Source: Pedobacter ureilyticus (GTDB taxonomy: Bacteria > Bacteroidota > Bacteroidia > Sphingobacteriales > Sphingobacteriaceae). Taken from it: a stretch of 64,000 nt of DNA. The stretch is taken from contig NZ_SSHJ01000003.1 of NCBI RefSeq assembly GCF_005925345.1, positions 124,001-188,000 on the forward strand. Direction: 5' to 3'. How positions within the stretch are numbered: position 1 is the first letter of the stretch; each line of letters opens with the position of its first letter. The position numbers and the translations under genes were made by a program. This document shows, one piece after another, positions 61,797 through 64,000 of the stretch. The notes beneath the pieces were generated by a model. It searched no databases, had not been told where the DNA came from, and saw nothing but the letters and a program-made list of their open reading frames with translations.

Positions 61797-64000
61797 ATGC
61801 AGGAAAACAAAGATGAACTAAAGAATAAGCTAAACTATGATAAGTTACTTCCTATCATTAATAAAAGTAAACGTAGTTTAGCCGAGCCAGTTCAAAAATC
61901 TGCAAATCTGGTGCTGGTATTTAGTCGCCATCGCCACTACAGGCATTTGGTAATTGAATTGATTAGTGCCGAGCAAACTAAACAAGGAAAGCTTAAAAAC
62001 CCACTTCAAGTTGTAGATCCCTTAGATTTACTTTGGCAAACTGAAAATCAGCAGGAGTTGAAATTTTTTGCGGCGGTTAGTAAGTTTAAGAGCCATTATC
62101 AAGAAAGTCAAGTAGCTTCCGATAGGCAAGCCTTGGAAGCCATTACCGCCAACCCATTAAATCTAGCAATTTACCTGCACGATGAAAAAGTTGCGGCAAC
62201 CGTGAATGCAAATTCGGTAACCAAAATTGATTTATCGGTTCTTAAACCAGAATTTGAACTGAACATTGATGAAAGAGCTGGTCAGTTTGCTTTAGATGGC
62301 GTATTGCATCTTGATGGAAAGTCATTTGATTTAACAACCATAGAAACCCGTTACCAGTATTTTATACAGTTAAAACAAAAATTATACTTGGTTAAAGATC
62401 CTTTTTTTCTTTCTCTAATTGATTTTTTTAAGCAGCATCGCAATCAGTTGGTGTTAGAACGAGAGGTTTATGAAGATTTTCAAAATGATATCCTCGATGC
62501 TTTAGAGGAAAAAGTTAAAATCAATTATTCTTATTTAAAACCTGCTACAAAGAAGCAAATAGTAGAGCAGGGCTTTGATTTAGAAAACGAACAGCTGATT
62601 TATTTAACAGAATCCGAAGATTATGTATTGCTTACACCAGTAATGCGTTACGGTGGGTTAGAAATTCCAATCATATCGCAAAAGCAAATCAAAGCTAAAG
62701 ATAAGCGTGGGCAAATGTTTACTTTACAGCGTGATGAACAAAAGGAATTGCAATTCATTGCCGATATGGCCAAAATGCATCCCTATTTTGAAGAACAAGC
62801 TAGGGCATTTGCAGAGCAGCTCCACGCTGATTGCTTTTACATGCATCGCAAGCATTTTCTCTCTCCCGATTGGTTTTTAGATGCTTTTGAAGCGTGGCGT
62901 AGCAAAGGTATTGCTATACTTGGTTTTAATGGGTTGAAAGAAAATAAACTAAGTGCATACAAGGCTCATATCGATATTAAGGTAATTAGTGGGATAGATT
63001 GGTTTGAAACTGCCATTAAAGTACAGTTCAACAAGCAAACAGTATCGCTAAAGCACCTGCATAAATCCATTAGAAATAAAAACAAATTTGTGCAGTTAGA
63101 CGATGGAACAATGGGCATCTTGCCTGATGAGTGGCTGCAAAAGTTTGAAGGGTATTTTGCCGCTGGAGAAATAAGTGAAGAAACTTTACGCACACCAAAT
63201 ATCAATTACTCGGCAGTAGAAGAACTGTATGAAGAAGCGCTATTAAGTATTGATGCGAAGGAGCGTTTGCAACTGTACCGCTCTAAACTGGCTGCTTTTG
63301 ATCAGATAGAAGAAACCGAAGTGCCGGCAACGCTGAACGCTACGCTACGTGGCTACCAGCAAGAAGGCTTAAATTGGTTGAATTTTTTGGATACCTTTAA
63401 TTTTGGTGGCTGTTTGGCCGATGACATGGGTTTGGGGAAAACCATCCAAGTATTGGCGTTTATACTTTCTCAGCAAGAAAAAGTGGAAAGAAATACCAAC
63501 TTGATCGTAGTGCCTGCCTCTTTGGTATTTAATTGGCAGCAAGAAATTAAAAAGTTTGCACCAACGCTTAAGGTAACTACCATTTACGGGGCGAACAGAA
63601 TAAGGCAGCGAAAAGATTTCGATCAATATCAAGTCATATTAACTTCTTACGGTACTTTATTGGCCGATGTAGCATGGCTAAAAGCGTATCGCTTCAACTA
63701 TATTTTCTTAGACGAATCGCAATCCATTAAAAATCCAGACTCGCAGCGTTATAAAGCCGCTCGTTTACTGCAATCGCGTAATAGAATTGTGCTTACGGGT
63801 ACGCCAATAGAAAACAATACGTTCGATTTGTATGGGCAATTGTCTTTTGCCTGTCCTGGTTTGTTGGGAAACAGAGAGCATTTCAGGCAACAATATTCGG
63901 TGCCGATAGATCAGTTTAACGATACTAAAAAGGCCCAAGAATTGCAGCGACGCATTAAGCCTTTTTTGTTACGCAGAACCAAGGCTCAAGTAGTTCAAGA
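61797..64000 (+). CDS. SNF2-family DNA helicase/ATPase, 3'-truncated by window edge
   Basis: The frame is open from ATG 61797 to the right edge (734 codons visible). The first roughly 520 residues form a family-specific N-terminal region without motifs I can name. The SNF2 ATPase then begins with LRGYQQEGLNWL, Walker A LADDMGLGKT (540-549), VVPASLVFNWQQEI, Walker B DESQ (639-642), LTGTPIENN and the start of the linker to the second lobe (FLLRRTKAQVV). Such proteins translocate on double-stranded DNA and remodel protein-DNA complexes; bacterial members relate to RapA/HepA-type enzymes. A TATCTTTA box (61770-61777) may be its -7 element. It is unrelated to the polysaccharide locus and lies beyond its terminator. 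Confidence 0.93.
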   Translation, partial: MQENKDELKNKLNYDKLLPIINKSKRSLAEPVQKSANLVLVFSRHRHYRHLVIELISAEQTKQGKLKNPLQVVDPLDLLWQTENQQELKFFAAVSKFKSHYQESQVASDRQALEAITANPLNLAIYLHDEKVAATVNANSVTKIDLSVLKPEFELNIDERAGQFALDGVLHLDGKSFDLTTIETRYQYFIQLKQKLYLVKDPFFLSLIDFFKQHRNQLVLEREVYEDFQNDILDALEEKVKINYSYLKPATKKQIVEQGFDLENEQLIYLTESEDYVLLTPVMRYGGLEIPIISQKQIKAKDKRGQMFTLQRDEQKELQFIADMAKMHPYFEEQARAFAEQLHADCFYMHRKHFLSPDWFLDAFEAWRSKGIAILGFNGLKENKLSAYKAHIDIKVISGIDWFETAIKVQFNKQTVSLKHLHKSIRNKNKFVQLDDGTMGILPDEWLQKFEGYFAAGEISEETLRTPNINYSAVEELYEEALLSIDAKERLQLYRSKLAAFDQIEETEVPATLNATLRGYQQEGLNWLNFLDTFNFGGCLADDMGLGKTIQVLAFILSQQEKVERNTNLIVVPASLVFNWQQEIKKFAPTLKVTTIYGANRIRQRKDFDQYQVILTSYGTLLADVAWLKAYRFNYIFLDESQSIKNPDSQRYKAARLLQSRNRIVLTGTPIENNTFDLYGQLSFACPGLLGNREHFRQQYSVPIDQFNDTKKAQELQRRIKPFLLRRTKAQVVQ

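Noticed and set aside
1..64000. tRNA, rRNA or known riboswitch genes
   Set aside because: Gene-free gaps were read for cloverleaf ends and typical riboswitch cores; none was recognised, though a covariance search could not be run.

Overview
The window is AT-rich DNA from a member of the Bacteroidota, most likely family Sphingobacteriaceae (Pedobacter-like). The sequence supports this through three tandem SusC/SusD pairs, a hybrid two-component system of the polysaccharide-utilisation type, a CHU_C-type secretion domain next to PorP/SprF (type IX secretion), -7 boxes resembling TAnnTTTG, almost no Shine-Dalgarno sequences, and REP-like intergenic elements. The genus is an inference. No rRNA, tRNA, CRISPR array, prophage or intact insertion sequence was recognised.

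Left part (1-18355), mostly housekeeping. A glycerophosphodiesterase (cut by the left edge), a GlpT-type transporter and an SGNH hydrolase look like a glycerophosphodiester-scavenging set. They are followed by a small periplasmic helical protein, an S24/LexA-like repressor divergent from a degenerate GIY-YIG protein, a very large protease/propeller/beta-barrel protein encoded downstream of penicillin-binding protein 1A, a PPK2 polyphosphate kinase, an RluA-type pseudouridine synthase, a ClC channel with CBS domains, a MazG-like pyrophosphohydrolase and a MaoC-type hydratase. The part ends with a membrane sensor (7TM-DISM) whose C-terminus is the zinc-ribbon/helix-turn-helix end of an IS1595-type transposase. 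This is the most unusual gene in the window.

Middle part (18356-33622), first polysaccharide locus: SusC, SusD, a small lipoprotein, two GH2 enzymes (one with a malectin-like tail), an alginate-lyase-family protein, a right-handed beta-helix protein and a GH88 unsaturated glucuronyl hydrolase. Lyase plus GH88 points to a uronic-acid-containing glycan cut by beta-elimination. The exact glycan cannot be read from the sequence. LacI-type palindromes sharing 14 identical bases lie upstream of both halves of the locus.

Right part (33623-61650), second polysaccharide locus. A FUSC-family membrane protein and a hybrid sensor kinase/AraC regulator (HTCS) lie between intergenic repeats in inverted orientation. 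Downstream are susC-susD-susC-susD, a GH2 beta-glucuronidase-like enzyme, a GH10 xylanase, a large type IX secretion substrate with its PorP/SprF partner, a second type IX-like secreted protein and a GH3 BglX-like enzyme. Two susC/susD pairs followed by GH10 match the known core xylan utilisation (Xus) arrangement. A pair of TTTTACCCCT direct repeats 22 bp apart overlapping a plausible promoter is the likely HTCS target. The window closes with the 5' part of a SNF2-family helicase gene running off the right edge.
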